Shown: positions 25,851 through 35,039, counted from the first letter of the stretch. The stretch is 64,000 nt of DNA from JASLBX01 sp035762665 (GCA_035762665.1 DASTNZ010000144.1:1-64000), one strand, 5' to 3'. The notes: generated from the sequence alone by a model not told the origin. Program-made: numbers and translations.

Positions 25851-26564
25851 TCACGCTTGGATTACGGGAACCACTTCCGCTGCCGGGCGGATCCCCGCGG
25901 AACGCGCCGCCCGTAGCGGGTCGACCCGGCGCTGCAAGAGTTCCATCAGGCCCTCGACGACGAGCGCCAGCACAGCCACCAGGATCGCTCCCGCCACCAT
26001 CTGTGGGTAGTCCCGCCGGCCGAATCCGGCGGTGATGATGCGGCCCAGCCCTGGTCCGGCCACGAGCGCCGCGATGGTGGCCGTCGCGACGACTTGCACG
26101 GTGGCCAACCGGATGCCATTCATGATCAACGGGATGGCCAGCGGCACCTCGACCTTTCGCAGCAGCTGTATCCCACTCATACCCATGCCGCGCGCCGCAT
26201 CGACGGCATCCCGATCCACCTCGCGCATGCCAACGTAGGTGTTCGTCAGCACTGGCGGCACGGCGAACAGAACCAGCGCGAAGATCGTCGCCCAGATCGA
26301 CAGGCCGATCGGGCTCAGGACGAGCAACACCAGGATCGCCAACGTGGGTACCGCACGGCCCACATTGCTGATGTTGATCGCCAGCGTGCCTCCTCGGCCG
26401 AGATGCCCGAGCCAGAGCCCGACAGGTAGGGCAACTGCGCACGCGATGGCTATTGATACGGCAGTCAGCCATAGGTGCTCGAAGAAACGTGCCGGCACTC
26501 CATCGGAGCCTTGCCAGTTGGCCCCATCCGCCAACCAGCCAAACGCGTCGAACAGCAGGTCCAT
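25851..26564 (-). CDS. betaine-type ABC transporter permease
   Basis: 237 residues, six hydrophobic segments, OpuCB/OpuCD type. The EAA loop region DAARGMGMSGIQLLRKVEVPLAIPLI lies about residues 133-158. The ATG at 26564 overlaps the upstream permease stop by one base (TAATG). It forms the membrane channel together with the other permease. Confidence 0.9.
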   Translation of the reverse strand: MDLLFDAFGWLADGANWQGSDGVPARFFEHLWLTAVSIAIACAVALPVGLWLGHLGRGGTLAINISNVGRAVPTLAILVLLVLSPIGLSIWATIFALVLFAVPPVLTNTYVGMREVDRDAVDAARGMGMSGIQLLRKVEVPLAIPLIMNGIRLATVQVVATATIAALVAGPGLGRIITAGFGRRDYPQMVAGAILVAVLALVVEGLMELLQRRVDPLRAARSAGIRPAAEVVPVIQA

Positions 26565-27280
26565 TACGCCGCCACCCGCCGCCACGGCGTCATCAACCGC
26601 TCCACGCCCACAAGCAGCAGGTCGGCTATGACGGCGAGCACGACGCAAAGGACGGATGCCGTCAGAACCTGGGCGCGGAAGTTGCTCTGGAACCCTTGAA
26701 AGATCAGGTTGCCTAACCCGCCATGGCCCACTATGACACCCACTGTGGTCAGCGCCACTGTCGACACCGCCGCCACGCGTAACGCCGCGAACACCGTGGG
26801 CAACGCCATCGGAAGCTCCACTTGCCAGAGCAGCCGGCGGCGGCCGTATCCCATGCCGGCAGCCGATTCCTTGACGTCCGGCGATACGCCGTCGAGCCCG
26901 GCCAGAATGCCTCGGGTGAGGATGGTCAAGGAGTAGAGCACCAACCCGATGATCACAGTTGTAGGGGTGAGACCGCCCCACAGCTCGAGGCCGGGAATCA
27001 GCAGCAGGGGGAAAAGCGCCAGCGAAGGAATCGTGTACAACCCGGTCGATACGCCCAACACCGGCCCACGCAACCTGGGCTGGCGACGCGCCATCAACGC
27101 CAGGCCGAAGGCCACTGCGAAGCCGAATACGAGCGATACGACTGTGATGTAGACGTGCTCCTGAAGCGCGTCCAGGATCTGGCTTGACCTCGTCCGGACG
27201 TACTCGGGGCAGATCCAGTCGTTGCGGCGCAAGCAGTCCTGCGAGAATGTGACCGCATGAGCGGCAGCGCCGAGAGCCAT
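26564..27280 (-). CDS. betaine-type ABC transporter permease
   Basis: About 238 residues with hydrophobic helices and the EAA-loop sequence ESAAGMGYGRRRLLWQVELP (about 139-158). The start is taken as ATG at 27280 (MALGAAAHAV); no strong RBS is visible and a shorter product cannot be excluded. It heads the minus-strand half of the transporter (permease, permease, lipoprotein, DUF1684). The ATPase gene runs the other way from 27305, so the promoters must be back to back in a very short space or lie partly inside coding sequence. Confidence 0.85.
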   Translation of the reverse strand: MALGAAAHAVTFSQDCLRRNDWICPEYVRTRSSQILDALQEHVYITVVSLVFGFAVAFGLALMARRQPRLRGPVLGVSTGLYTIPSLALFPLLLIPGLELWGGLTPTTVIIGLVLYSLTILTRGILAGLDGVSPDVKESAAGMGYGRRRLLWQVELPMALPTVFAALRVAAVSTVALTTVGVIVGHGGLGNLIFQGFQSNFRAQVLTASVLCVVLAVIADLLLVGVERLMTPWRRVAA

Positions 27281-27304
27281 TCCCAGGACGTTACAGGAGA
27301 CGTG

Positions 27305-28459
27305 ATGATCCGTCTGGATGGAGTCTCCAAGCATTACCCAGACGGCACGGTAGCGGTCCGTGAGTTGTCGCTCGATGTGGGGCGCGGGGAACTCGTCACG
27401 CTTGTCGGCCCGTCCGGCTGCGGCAAGACCACGACGTTGAAGATGGTCAACCGGCTGATCGAACCCACGTCGGGTCGCATCGTCATCGACGGGCAGGACG
27501 TTACCCATGCCGATCCAGTCGAACTGCGCCGCGGCATTGGCTACGTCATCCAGAACGTCGGGCTCTTCCCGCACCGCACGATCCAGCAGAACATCGCCAC
27601 CATCCCCGAGCTCCTCGGCTGGCCCAAGGCCCGCCGGAGGGACCGGGCCGCTGAGCTGATGAACCTCGTCGGGCTCGACCCGGCCGTCCATGGGCCGCGT
27701 TACCCGCACGAGCTCTCCGGTGGGCAGCGCCAGCGAGTCGGCGTCGCCAGAGCCCTGGCCGCCGACCCTCCCGTACTCCTCATGGACGAGCCATTCAGCG
27801 CCGTCGATCCCGTTGTCCGTGCCCAGCTTCAAGATGAGTTTCTGCGGCTGCAGGACGAAGTTCGCAAGACGATCATGTTCGTCACGCATGACATCGAGGA
27901 AGCGGTCCGGCTCGGCGACCGGACGGCGGTTTTCGCGCAGGGTGGCCACCTGGAGCAGTACGACACGCCGGCCGCCGTTCTCGGAACCCCTGCGACCGCG
28001 TTCGTGGCCGACTTCGTCGGCGCCGATCGTGGACTTAAGCGGTTGTCGGTCACGCCGGTCACCGAGGAAGACCTCGAACATCCGCCGGTAGTGCGATTGG
28101 ACGACGACCTCCGCTTGGTCAGCGCCGCGATGGGATCGTCCCGTTGGGCAGTAGTGCTCGACGCGGACGGTGGACTGGCGGGCTGGATCGGCCGGGATAT
28201 GGCGATGGGCGGCGGCACAGTACGTGATCACGCCCGGCGCATGGAAGCGTGGGTTGAGCTGGATGACTCGCTCAAGGTGGCCTTTGGCGAGATGTTGCAG
28301 TGGAACGCAGGTTGGATCGCCGTGCTCGACCAGCGGTCGCGATACCTGGGCGTGCTGACTCCATCAACCCTGCACGCCGCGCTCCGCCGGTCCGTCGAAG
28401 CGGATGCCCAACGCGTCGACGCCAGCGATATCGAACTCGAGACCGTCCAGGACGCCTGA
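27305..28459 (+). CDS. betaine-type ABC transporter ATP-binding protein
   Basis: 384 residues, OpuCA/ProV type. Walker A GPSGCGKTT (about 36-44), signature LSGGQRQRVGVARAL (about 138-152), Walker B PVLLMDEPFSAVDP (about 158-171), and the H-loop MFVTHDIEEA. The C-terminal 130 residues form a CBS-like regulatory region that in relatives senses ionic strength. The ATG at 27305 follows CAGGAGA; the in-frame ATG 16 codons earlier is less likely. It powers the divergently encoded permeases and lipoprotein. Confidence 0.9.
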   Translation: MIRLDGVSKHYPDGTVAVRELSLDVGRGELVTLVGPSGCGKTTTLKMVNRLIEPTSGRIVIDGQDVTHADPVELRRGIGYVIQNVGLFPHRTIQQNIATIPELLGWPKARRRDRAAELMNLVGLDPAVHGPRYPHELSGGQRQRVGVARALAADPPVLLMDEPFSAVDPVVRAQLQDEFLRLQDEVRKTIMFVTHDIEEAVRLGDRTAVFAQGGHLEQYDTPAAVLGTPATAFVADFVGADRGLKRLSVTPVTEEDLEHPPVVRLDDDLRLVSAAMGSSRWAVVLDADGGLAGWIGRDMAMGGGTVRDHARRMEAWVELDDSLKVAFGEMLQWNAGWIAVLDQRSRYLGVLTPSTLHAALRRSVEADAQRVDASDIELETVQDA

Positions 28460-28478
28460 CCGCCCGTGATCAACGCGG

Positions 28479-29063
28479 TTATGCCGAGCGGCGTTCCTCT
28501 TGCGAGTCCTCGCTCCGATTCTCGCGCGGCGTCAGCAGTACTTCCTCGTCCCGACCATCCCAGGCGACCAGGTCGACCACCGTCGGCGCCTCCGCGAAGT
28601 CGGGCCACAGCTCGATCCACTCGGCGTTATCCGCGAGCCGAACCAACTCGTTTCCTGGCTTGATGGCGGCCCGCTCCTGGGTGAGCTTGGCCGACGCCAA
28701 CTCTCCCTCCAGCCAGTCGATCCGGTGCCGCAGCAGCCCGATCCGGCTGGACGCGGCGTCCAGCAGAGCCACCAGGTGCTCGGTGAAGGCGCGGTGCTCA
28801 CCCGCATATCGCGCATGTTCGGCCGCGTAGTCGGCCGCAACCCTGGCTCGAGCGGCGGCCACATCCGTCCGGCGCCGCCTGTCGACCCGGAACACGAGGA
28901 CAGAGACAACGGTGGTCAGTACAGCGGCACCTGCCGCCGCCGCCACCGGCCATCGTCCGCCAAACACAACGGCGATCGCGACCGCCGAAAAGGCCAAGAC
29001 GGGCGCAAGCTTGGCCATGAAGCGAATCCGACCTAGCCGGCTGCGACGCCGCACGCTTCTCAT
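28479..29063 (-). CDS. membrane protein with coiled coil, unknown function
   Basis: About 194 residues. A basic N-terminus is followed by two hydrophobic helices (about 20-55), then an Ala/Arg-rich region predicted to form a long coiled coil (about 65-150) and an acidic C-terminal part with LVAWDGRDEEVLLTPREN. The ATG at 29063 is chosen, since the start 20 codons earlier adds only a non-conserved extension. It lies downstream of the folate genes on the same strand. I do not recognise the family. Confidence 0.65.
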   Translation of the reverse strand: MRSVRRRSRLGRIRFMAKLAPVLAFSAVAIAVVFGGRWPVAAAAGAAVLTTVVSVLVFRVDRRRRTDVAAARARVAADYAAEHARYAGEHRAFTEHLVALLDAASSRIGLLRHRIDWLEGELASAKLTQERAAIKPGNELVRLADNAEWIELWPDFAEAPTVVDLVAWDGRDEEVLLTPRENRSEDSQEERRSA

Positions 29064-29150
29064 GGCCAAGACCGTACCCGTGCGTGCCAGATGTCCCGGC
29101 GCCACACGCCGACGAGATATCAACAGCTTGAGGTCGACCCTCGTCCGCCG

Positions 29151-29636
29151 TCAGTCGCGGTCGGACAGGCCGGTCTCGTGCGACTCGTCCGACTCGTCCG
29201 GCGGGACGCGGCAGGCCAGTTCCAGCCGGAATCCCGCGGCGGCGACGGCCACGCCCGCGAGAGCGACCGCGGCAGCCAGTAACGCTCGGTCCCGTGCAAC
29301 ACTGCCGCTGAGTTGGTAGAGCGCGACACCACCAATCCCGACATAGGTACCTGCGACGATCGCGCCGAATACGGAACCAGCCTTGCCGAGCGCAAACAGA
29401 CGTGCCACTACCAACGCATCGACGCGACGGTCGTACCGGCGCTCATTGATCCAGCCACGCGCGACGCGAGCGCCGAGGAGTAGCAGGACGGCCATCACCA
29501 CGAGGACGATCGCAAGCACCCAGGGCACTGAGGGCAACGCACCCGTCGAAGCATGGACGATCCGGCCGAACAGCCAGCCGACAGGGATCCCTATCAGCCC
29601 GACCCCCACAAGGGTGCTGATCTTTGTGGCGCGCAC
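29151..29636 (-). CDS. DUF3180 membrane protein
   Basis: 161 residues with four hydrophobic helices (about 8-28, 38-58, 85-108, 118-138), and the typical ERRYDRRVDALVVARLFALGKAG segment (about 65-87). DUF3180 proteins follow folK in many actinobacteria and have no known function. The GTG at 29636 lies 5 bases after the folK stop. Confidence 0.88.
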   Translation of the reverse strand: MRATKISTLVGVGLIGIPVGWLFGRIVHASTGALPSVPWVLAIVLVVMAVLLLLGARVARGWINERRYDRRVDALVVARLFALGKAGSVFGAIVAGTYVGIGGVALYQLSGSVARDRALLAAAVALAGVAVAAAGFRLELACRVPPDESDESHETGLSDRD

Positions 29637-29641
29637 GTGCC

Positions 29642-30211
29642 TCAGGCTGGCAGTTCCAGCCCCGCGCCGTCCAGCCGCCTGACCCCTGTCTTCGAGACCG
29701 CGTCACTCAGGTCGCCGACCCGACCGAATCCCGGCACCGTGAACTCCGGATCGACCTCCGCCCATGGCACGAGGACGAACGCCCGCTCGGCAAGCCGAGG
29801 ATGCGGGACTTGCAGGTCCTCGTCTTCGACGGTCTTATCGCCAACTGCCAACACGTCTACATCGAGGGTCCGCGGCCCCTTCGGCACTTCGCGCGTCCGC
29901 CCGAACGCGTCCTCAGCTGCCTGGCAACGCTCCATCAGCGAGCGCGGCGACAGCGTCGTATCCACCACCAGTACGGCATTGAGGAACGGCGGCTGCTCTG
30001 CGGGACCTCCAACCGGTTCGGTCTCGTAAACGGACGAGACCGCGACCGGAACGATCTCTGAGGAATCAGTCAGCGCGTCTACCGCCGCTTGCAGGTACTC
30101 CAGCCGATCGCCCAGATTGCTCCCTAGGGCGAGCGCGGAGCGGCGGAGGGGGCGGAGGTCTCCAGTCAGGGTGTCAGCGTCCACGAAGGCGGGATTCGGG
30201 AAGTTGGTCAC
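29642..30211 (-). CDS. folK: 2-amino-4-hydroxy-6-hydroxymethyldihydropteridine diphosphokinase
   Basis: 189 residues. It transfers pyrophosphate from ATP to 6-hydroxymethyldihydropterin in folate synthesis. Signatures are ALGSNLGDRLEYLQ (about 28-41), NAVLVVDTTLSP, and GPRTLDVDVLAVGD with the metal-binding DxD, then PHPRLAERAFVLVPWAEV. The GTG start overlaps the folB stop (GTGA). Confidence 0.95.
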   Translation of the reverse strand: MTNFPNPAFVDADTLTGDLRPLRRSALALGSNLGDRLEYLQAAVDALTDSSEIVPVAVSSVYETEPVGGPAEQPPFLNAVLVVDTTLSPRSLMERCQAAEDAFGRTREVPKGPRTLDVDVLAVGDKTVEDEDLQVPHPRLAERAFVLVPWAEVDPEFTVPGFGRVGDLSDAVSKTGVRRLDGAGLELPA

Positions 30212-30570
30212 GTGCGGGCCCTTCGAATCGTCACGGTCACGTCACCGAAAGGCACCGGCATTGGTGCTTCCGGTTTGTGCACGGTCACCTCGACGTCCTG
30301 GACGTGGGCGAACGCCAAGCAGACGTCTGCAATGCGCTGGGCGAGCGTCTCGACCAGCTTGACCGGCTCCCCCGCGATGGCACCGACGACTCGCTTGGCG
30401 AGATCGCCGTAGTCGACGGTGTCGGCGAGATCATCGCTTGCTGCCGCAGCGCGAGTGTCGACGCCAAGTACGACGTCGGCGCGAAACTCCTGACCGGCCT
30501 CCTGCTCCTCCTGGAACCAGCCATGCCGGCCTCGAGCGGTGAGCCCGCGCAGCGCAATGCGGTCAGTCAC
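30208..30570 (-). CDS. folB: dihydroneopterin aldolase
   Basis: 120 residues, one T-fold domain. It cleaves dihydroneopterin to 6-hydroxymethyldihydropterin and glycolaldehyde. It has ALRGLTARGRHGWFQEEQE near the start, DTVDYGDLAKRVV (about 49-61) and HKPEAPMPVPFGDVTV near the end with the active-site Lys. It starts with GTG at 30570 and is coupled to folK. Confidence 0.95.
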   Translation of the reverse strand: MTDRIALRGLTARGRHGWFQEEQEAGQEFRADVVLGVDTRAAAASDDLADTVDYGDLAKRVVGAIAGEPVKLVETLAQRIADVCLAFAHVQDVEVTVHKPEAPMPVPFGDVTVTIRRART

Positions 30571-30639
30571 ATCATGACCCTAGCCTCCCCCGCGGAAAAA
30601 TCATGCCGCCGGTCCCCGTGACGTCCGCGACCTCCGCCG

Positions 30640-31050
30640 TTACGGGCCGGAGTCCTCCACGGCGGACGCGTGATGCGCCCACATACGCCACTGGCCGTCA
30701 ACGTAGCGGAACACGTTCGTCGCAACCGCCCGCCCACCGGCGAACATCGTGTCGGGCATCCCTTCCGGGGCCGACAGCAGGTTCTCGGTACAGCTCACCA
30801 CCCCGACCTCGCCGAACCGATCGGCGCGCGTATCGGTGAGCACGAACTGCAGGTACGGCGTACTCGCCAGGATCGCCGCCCACGACCTCATGACCGCCTT
30901 GGCACCGTGGATGGGCGGCAACCCTGGATGCACGCAGACGGCTTCATCTCCATCCACCCACAGCATCGACAGCGCGTCTATGTCGCCTCGCTCGAGAGCC
31001 TCGTAAAACTCGGAATTCGCCGACAACAGCTCCGGATCGGCCGTGCTCAC
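30640..31050 (-). CDS. SnoaL/NTF2-like protein in the folate operon
   Basis: 136 residues, the NTF2-like alpha+beta barrel. It starts FYEALERGDIDALSMLWVDGDEAVCVHP and contains GAKAVMRSWAAIL and WRMWAHHAS. Proteins of this type sit between folP and folB in many actinobacteria; the reaction, if any, is not established. The GTG start directly abuts the folP stop. Its EALERG codons share about 19 identical bases with the repeat tail of folP. Confidence 0.85.
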   Translation of the reverse strand: MSTADPELLSANSEFYEALERGDIDALSMLWVDGDEAVCVHPGLPPIHGAKAVMRSWAAILASTPYLQFVLTDTRADRFGEVGVVSCTENLLSAPEGMPDTMFAGGRAVATNVFRYVDGQWRMWAHHASAVEDSGP

Positions 31051-32088
31051 TCAGCCCCCCAACCGATCAATCGACCCCTCACTCGTCCCTCGCTCGAGAG
31101 CCTCGTCGCCCAAGCCGCCGGTCGCACTCGGCCCCTCACTCGTCCCTCGCTCGAGAGCCTCGTCGCTCAAGCCGCCGGTCGCACTCGGCCCCTCACTCGT
31201 CCCTCGCTCGGGCGCCTCGTCGCTCCACCGCCTGGCGACCTTGACCGCATCCAGCGACCCTGGCACGTCGTGGACCCGCACGCACCAAGCCCCGCCCAAT
31301 GCGACGAGCGTGGACAGCGCCGCCGTTGCGGCATCACGTCCGTCCGGCGGGCGCTCACGACCACTTGCCGGATCGGCCAGCAACGTGCCAAGGAAGCGTT
31401 TGCGCGACGCCGCGACCAGCACCGGGAAGCCAAGGTTGATGAGACTGTCCAGCTGATACAACAGGGTCCAGTTGTGCTCGCCCGTCTTGGCGAAGCCGAG
31501 GCCAGGATCGATGACAATCCGGCCCTCGCGAATACCAGCCGCCATTGCCGCATCGATCTGCGGCCGGAGCTCCGCCACGACCTCCGCCGTCACGTCGGAA
31601 TAGCCGGCACGGCTTTGCATTTCGGCAGAGTGCCCCCGCCAGTGCATCAAGATCACCGGAAGCCCCGAATCCGCGACGACCCTGAACATGTCAGGATCGG
31701 CCCGACCGCCCGACACGTCATTGACAAGCCGGACGCCCAATTCGATGGCCTGCTCCGCCACCGTCGCTCGCATCGTGTCGATCGAAACGGGCACACCCGC
31801 GGCCGTGAGCTCGCGGACCACCGGCATGACCCTGCGAAGTTCCTCGCTGACCGGCGGGCGCTCCGCGCCGGGACGTGTCGACTCACCGCCGACGTCCACC
31901 AAATCGGCGCCCTGAGCAGCAAGGCGGAGCCCGTGATTGATCGCGTCAGCGGGCTCGAACCAGCGCCCTCCGTCGGAAAAGGAGTCGGGAGTCACATTGA
32001 CGACGCCCATCACCAGGCATCGGTCCGGCTGGGGTAATCCGTCCACGTACGCCGCGGGACGACCGATTGCGCGCTCGACTCCCGTCAC
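31051..32088 (-). CDS. folP: dihydropteroate synthase with repeat tail
   Basis: 345 residues from GTG 32088. It condenses the pterin pyrophosphate with p-aminobenzoate, the sulfonamide target. It shows MGVVNVTPDSFSDGG, ADLVDVGGESTRPGA, NDVSGG and GLGFAKTGEHN. The enzyme proper ends near SLDAVKVARRW; about 57 extra residues follow, made of 19-residue repeats (SDEALERGTSEGPSATGGL). An ATG at 32232 is also in frame, but the added residues are atypical and its RBS is weak. The 244 bases to folE then appear non-coding. Confidence 0.9.
   Translation of the reverse strand: MTGVERAIGRPAAYVDGLPQPDRCLVMGVVNVTPDSFSDGGRWFEPADAINHGLRLAAQGADLVDVGGESTRPGAERPPVSEELRRVMPVVRELTAAGVPVSIDTMRATVAEQAIELGVRLVNDVSGGRADPDMFRVVADSGLPVILMHWRGHSAEMQSRAGYSDVTAEVVAELRPQIDAAMAAGIREGRIVIDPGLGFAKTGEHNWTLLYQLDSLINLGFPVLVAASRKRFLGTLLADPASGRERPPDGRDAATAALSTLVALGGAWCVRVHDVPGSLDAVKVARRWSDEAPERGTSEGPSATGGLSDEALERGTSEGPSATGGLGDEALERGTSEGSIDRLGG
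31075..31229. repeat. 57-bp tandem repeat in the 3' end of folP
   Basis: Units at 31075-31131 and 31132-31188 differ by a single base, and a partial, diverged third runs to about 31229. The unit length is a multiple of three, so the frame is kept. It includes CCTCGCTCGAGAGCCTCGT, which recurs at about 30988-31006 in the neighbouring SnoaL-like gene. Confidence 0.9.
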
Positions 32089-32332
32089 TCCGCTCAGCCT
32101 ACGCGGGGCGAGGGACGGCGAGCTTGCCGACCCGCGCGCAGCAGACACGACGCAATCGACCGACCCGACCAGGCTTACGCAGGTGTGAAGTACGTCGGAC
32201 GGATCTTGAAATGCGTCGGATATAGGAGACATAGTATGATCCTGATCAAGATACCTCCGGCGTTCTTCACACCCGACTGAGACGACACGCCCGGAAGCAA
32301 TGTTTTGCCGGAGTTTTGCGGCCGCGGCAGGC

Positions 32333-32998
32333 TCAGCGGCCGAGGATGAGGCTCATCGCCTCGGCCCGCGTCGCCGACGCCCGCAACTGCCCGCGGACAG
32401 CACTGGTCACAGTCTTCGCGCCTGGCTTGCGGACGCCGCGCATCGTCATACACAGGTGCTCGGCCTCGATCACCACGATCACTCCGCGTGGCTCGAGCAG
32501 TCGCATCAATGAGTCGGCGACCTGTGTAGTAAGTCGCTCCTGCACCTGCGGGCGCTTGGCGTACACATCCACCAGGCGGGCGAGCTTCGACAGCCCGGTA
32601 ATCCGGCCATCCTCGCCCGGGATGTACCCGATGTGCGCGTAGCCGTAGAACGGCACCAGGTGGTGCTCGCAACACGAGGCCAGCTCGATGTCCTTGACCA
32701 GCACCATCTCGTCGTGGCCGAGCTCGAAGGTCGTAGTCAGCACCTCGGCCGGGTCCTGATGCAGGCCACGGAACATCTCCTCGTACGCCCGCGCCACCCG
32801 CGCAGGGGTGTCGCGCAGGCCATCGCGCGTCGGATCATCGCCGATCGCGATGAGCAGTTCGTACACCGCCTTCTCCACACGCGCGTGGTCGAACGGCTTG
32901 GAGGTGAATCGCTGCAAATCCGGCTCGGCGACCCCACGATCAGGATCGCGCGGCTCGCCGTTCGGGTCAGGCAGGCGCTCCGGAAGCTCGGACGGCAC
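32333..32998 (-). CDS. folE: GTP cyclohydrolase I
   Basis: 221 residues. It converts GTP to dihydroneopterin triphosphate, opening the folate pathway. The zinc and active-site segments ELASCCEHHLVPFYG (about 120-134) and GLSKLARLVDVYAKRPQVQE (about 148-167) are present, with HLCMTMRGVRKPGA near the end. The GTG at 32998 is chosen because it lies 10 bases past the ftsH stop behind AGTAGGG; longer in-frame starts run into ftsH. The order ftsH-folE-folP-folB-folK is the usual actinobacterial operon. Confidence 0.95.
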   Translation of the reverse strand: MPSELPERLPDPNGEPRDPDRGVAEPDLQRFTSKPFDHARVEKAVYELLIAIGDDPTRDGLRDTPARVARAYEEMFRGLHQDPAEVLTTTFELGHDEMVLVKDIELASCCEHHLVPFYGYAHIGYIPGEDGRITGLSKLARLVDVYAKRPQVQERLTTQVADSLMRLLEPRGVIVVIEAEHLCMTMRGVRKPGAKTVTSAVRGQLRASATRAEAMSLILGR

Positions 32999-33008
32999 GA
33001 CCGTGACC

Positions 33009-35039
33009 CTACTCGCCACCCTGGTCCGCCATGCGAGAGATGCCAGGCCGATCCGCGGTCGGTCGGGCGGAGCCGCCGACCGGCTGCCCGGCACCGACCC
33101 CGGAGTCCGCTCCGTTCGGGTGCGCTGGGTCGAGCGGCTTGGCCGGGACCTCGACGGGCCCGCGGTCGGACGGCCGCCGGGTGGCCGAGCCGGTCCACGC
33201 CGGGCGACGCGGCCGCTTCGTGATCGGCGCGAAGATCTGCTCGACTTCCTGCTTGTCCAGGGTCTCCCTCTCCAGCAGCTCCAGGACGAGGTGGTCGAGG
33301 ATGTCCCGGTTCTCCACCAGGATGTCGAAGGCCTCCTGGTGCGCCGTCTCGATCAGCTTGCGCACCTCTTCGTCGACCTTGGCGGCGACCTCCTCGGAGT
33401 AGTCACGCTCATGACCTATCTCGCGGCCAAGGAACGGCTCGGACTTGTCCGTGCCGAACTTGATCGCGCCGAGCCGTTCGGTCATTCCGTACTGGGTGAC
33501 CATCCGGCGGGCCAGCGTCGTGGCCTTGTCGATGTCGTTGGCCGCACCCGTCGTCGGGTCGTGGAACACGAGCTCCTCCGCGGCCCGCCCACCCATCATG
33601 TAGGCCAGCTGGTCGAGCATCTCGTTGCGCGTGGTGGAATACCTGTCCTCGTCCGGGAGCACCATGGTGTAGCCGAGTGCCCCGCCGCGCGGCAGGATCG
33701 TCACCTTGTGCACCGGATCGGTGTGGTGGAGCGCGGCAGCCACGAGCGCGTGGCCACCCTCGTGGTAGGCAGTGATCTTCTTCTCCTGGTCCTTCATCAG
33801 CCGGGAGCGCTTCTGCGGTCCGGCGACGACCCGATCGATCGCCTCGTCCAAGGCCCCGGCGTCGATCAGCTTGCCGTTGTTCCGGGCGGTCAGGAGAGCG
33901 GCTTCGTTGAGCACGTTCGCCAGGTCGGCACCGCTGAAGCCGGGTGTCCGGCGAGCGACTGCACGCAGTTCGACGTCCGGTCCAAGCGGCTTGCCCCGGG
34001 CGTGGACCTCGAGGATCTTCTGCCGGCCCTCCAGGTCGGGTTGTTCGACCGAGATCTGCCGGTCGAACCGGCCAGGACGGAGCAGCGCGGGGTCGAGGAT
34101 GTCTGGACGGTTGGTAGCGGCGATCAGGATGACGTTGGTCTTGACGTCGAACCCATCCATCTCGACCAGCAGCTGATTGAGCGTCTGCTCGCGTTCGTCG
34201 TGGCCCCCGCCGAGGCCGGCGCCGCGGTGTCGCCCGACAGCGTCGATCTCGTCAACGAAGACGATCGCCGGCGCGTTCTCCTTGGCTTCCTTGAACAGGT
34301 CGCGGACGCGGGAGGCGCCGACACCGACGAACATCTCGACGAAGTCCGACCCAGAGATCGTGTAGAAAGGCACACCTGCCTCACCGGCGACCGCTCGGGC
34401 CAGCAGAGTCTTACCGGTGCCCGGCGGGCCGTACAGCAGGACGCCCTTGGGGATCTTCGCGCCGACGGCCTGGAACTTGGCGGGCTCCTGCAGGAATTCC
34501 TTGATCTCCTGGAGTTCCTCGATCGCCTCGTTGACGCCCGCGACGTCGGCGAAGGTGGTCTTGGGAGCCTCCTTGCTCTGCAGCTTGGCGCGGTTCTTGC
34601 CAAAGCTCATCACTTGGCTGCCGCCCTGCATACGGCTCAGGAAGAAGATGAACAGGGCGATCAGCAGCAGGAACGGGAGGAACGCACCCAGGAGGCTGAC
34701 GAGAAAGTTCGGCTGGGCGATCTCGACGTCGTAACCGTCCGGAAGGTTATCCGCGTCTACCTGCTCCTGCAGCATGTGCTGCAGTTCGATGCCCTGGCCC
34801 TCGACGTACTGAGCTGAGATCTGTTCGCCGTCCTTCAGAGTGAGCTCGATCTGCTGGCTCTCACCGCCGATCAGCTTCGCCTCCTGGACATTGCCGTCCT
34901 CGATCTCCTGAACGACCCGCGCGGTGTCGACCGGCTCGAATTCGTCGCCAGAATCGAGCATCCGCGTGATCAGGATCGCGGCAAACACGAAGATGACGAA
35001 CCACATCAATGGTCCGCGGAGAAGTCGTCTGGTGTTCAT
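33009..35039 (-). CDS. ftsH: ATP-dependent zinc metalloprotease FtsH
   Basis: 676 residues. This membrane-bound AAA+ protease degrades misfolded and regulatory proteins. Two transmembrane helices (about 11-28 and 113-134) flank an extracytoplasmic domain. Walker A GPPGTGKT is near residue 204, followed by Walker B IVFVDEIDAVG, the second region of homology, and the zinc site AYHEGGHALVAA (about 426-437). The tail is Pro/Gly/Arg-rich. The ATG is at 35039. A promoter-like sequence lies about 90 bases upstream. Confidence 0.96.
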   Translation of the reverse strand: MNTRRLLRGPLMWFVIFVFAAILITRMLDSGDEFEPVDTARVVQEIEDGNVQEAKLIGGESQQIELTLKDGEQISAQYVEGQGIELQHMLQEQVDADNLPDGYDVEIAQPNFLVSLLGAFLPFLLLIALFIFFLSRMQGGSQVMSFGKNRAKLQSKEAPKTTFADVAGVNEAIEELQEIKEFLQEPAKFQAVGAKIPKGVLLYGPPGTGKTLLARAVAGEAGVPFYTISGSDFVEMFVGVGASRVRDLFKEAKENAPAIVFVDEIDAVGRHRGAGLGGGHDEREQTLNQLLVEMDGFDVKTNVILIAATNRPDILDPALLRPGRFDRQISVEQPDLEGRQKILEVHARGKPLGPDVELRAVARRTPGFSGADLANVLNEAALLTARNNGKLIDAGALDEAIDRVVAGPQKRSRLMKDQEKKITAYHEGGHALVAAALHHTDPVHKVTILPRGGALGYTMVLPDEDRYSTTRNEMLDQLAYMMGGRAAEELVFHDPTTGAANDIDKATTLARRMVTQYGMTERLGAIKFGTDKSEPFLGREIGHERDYSEEVAAKVDEEVRKLIETAHQEAFDILVENRDILDHLVLELLERETLDKQEVEQIFAPITKRPRRPAWTGSATRRPSDRGPVEVPAKPLDPAHPNGADSGVGAGQPVGGSARPTADRPGISRMADQGGE

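Noticed and set aside
26564..28231. A 555-codon minus-strand frame including the permease
   Set aside because: The upstream two thirds are antisense to the betaine ATPase gene; only the last 238 codons look like a permease.
31075..31229. CRISPR-like array
   Set aside because: The units are contiguous, have no spacers and keep the folP reading frame, so it is a coding tandem repeat.
32089..32332. N-terminal extension or small gene between folE and folP
   Set aside because: Several frames are open, but none has a good RBS or resembles a protein; folP starts well at 32088.
32808..34817. 669-codon plus-strand reading frame across ftsH
   Set aside because: It is antisense to the complete ftsH gene; its composition follows the codon bias of ftsH and it has no RBS or family resemblance.
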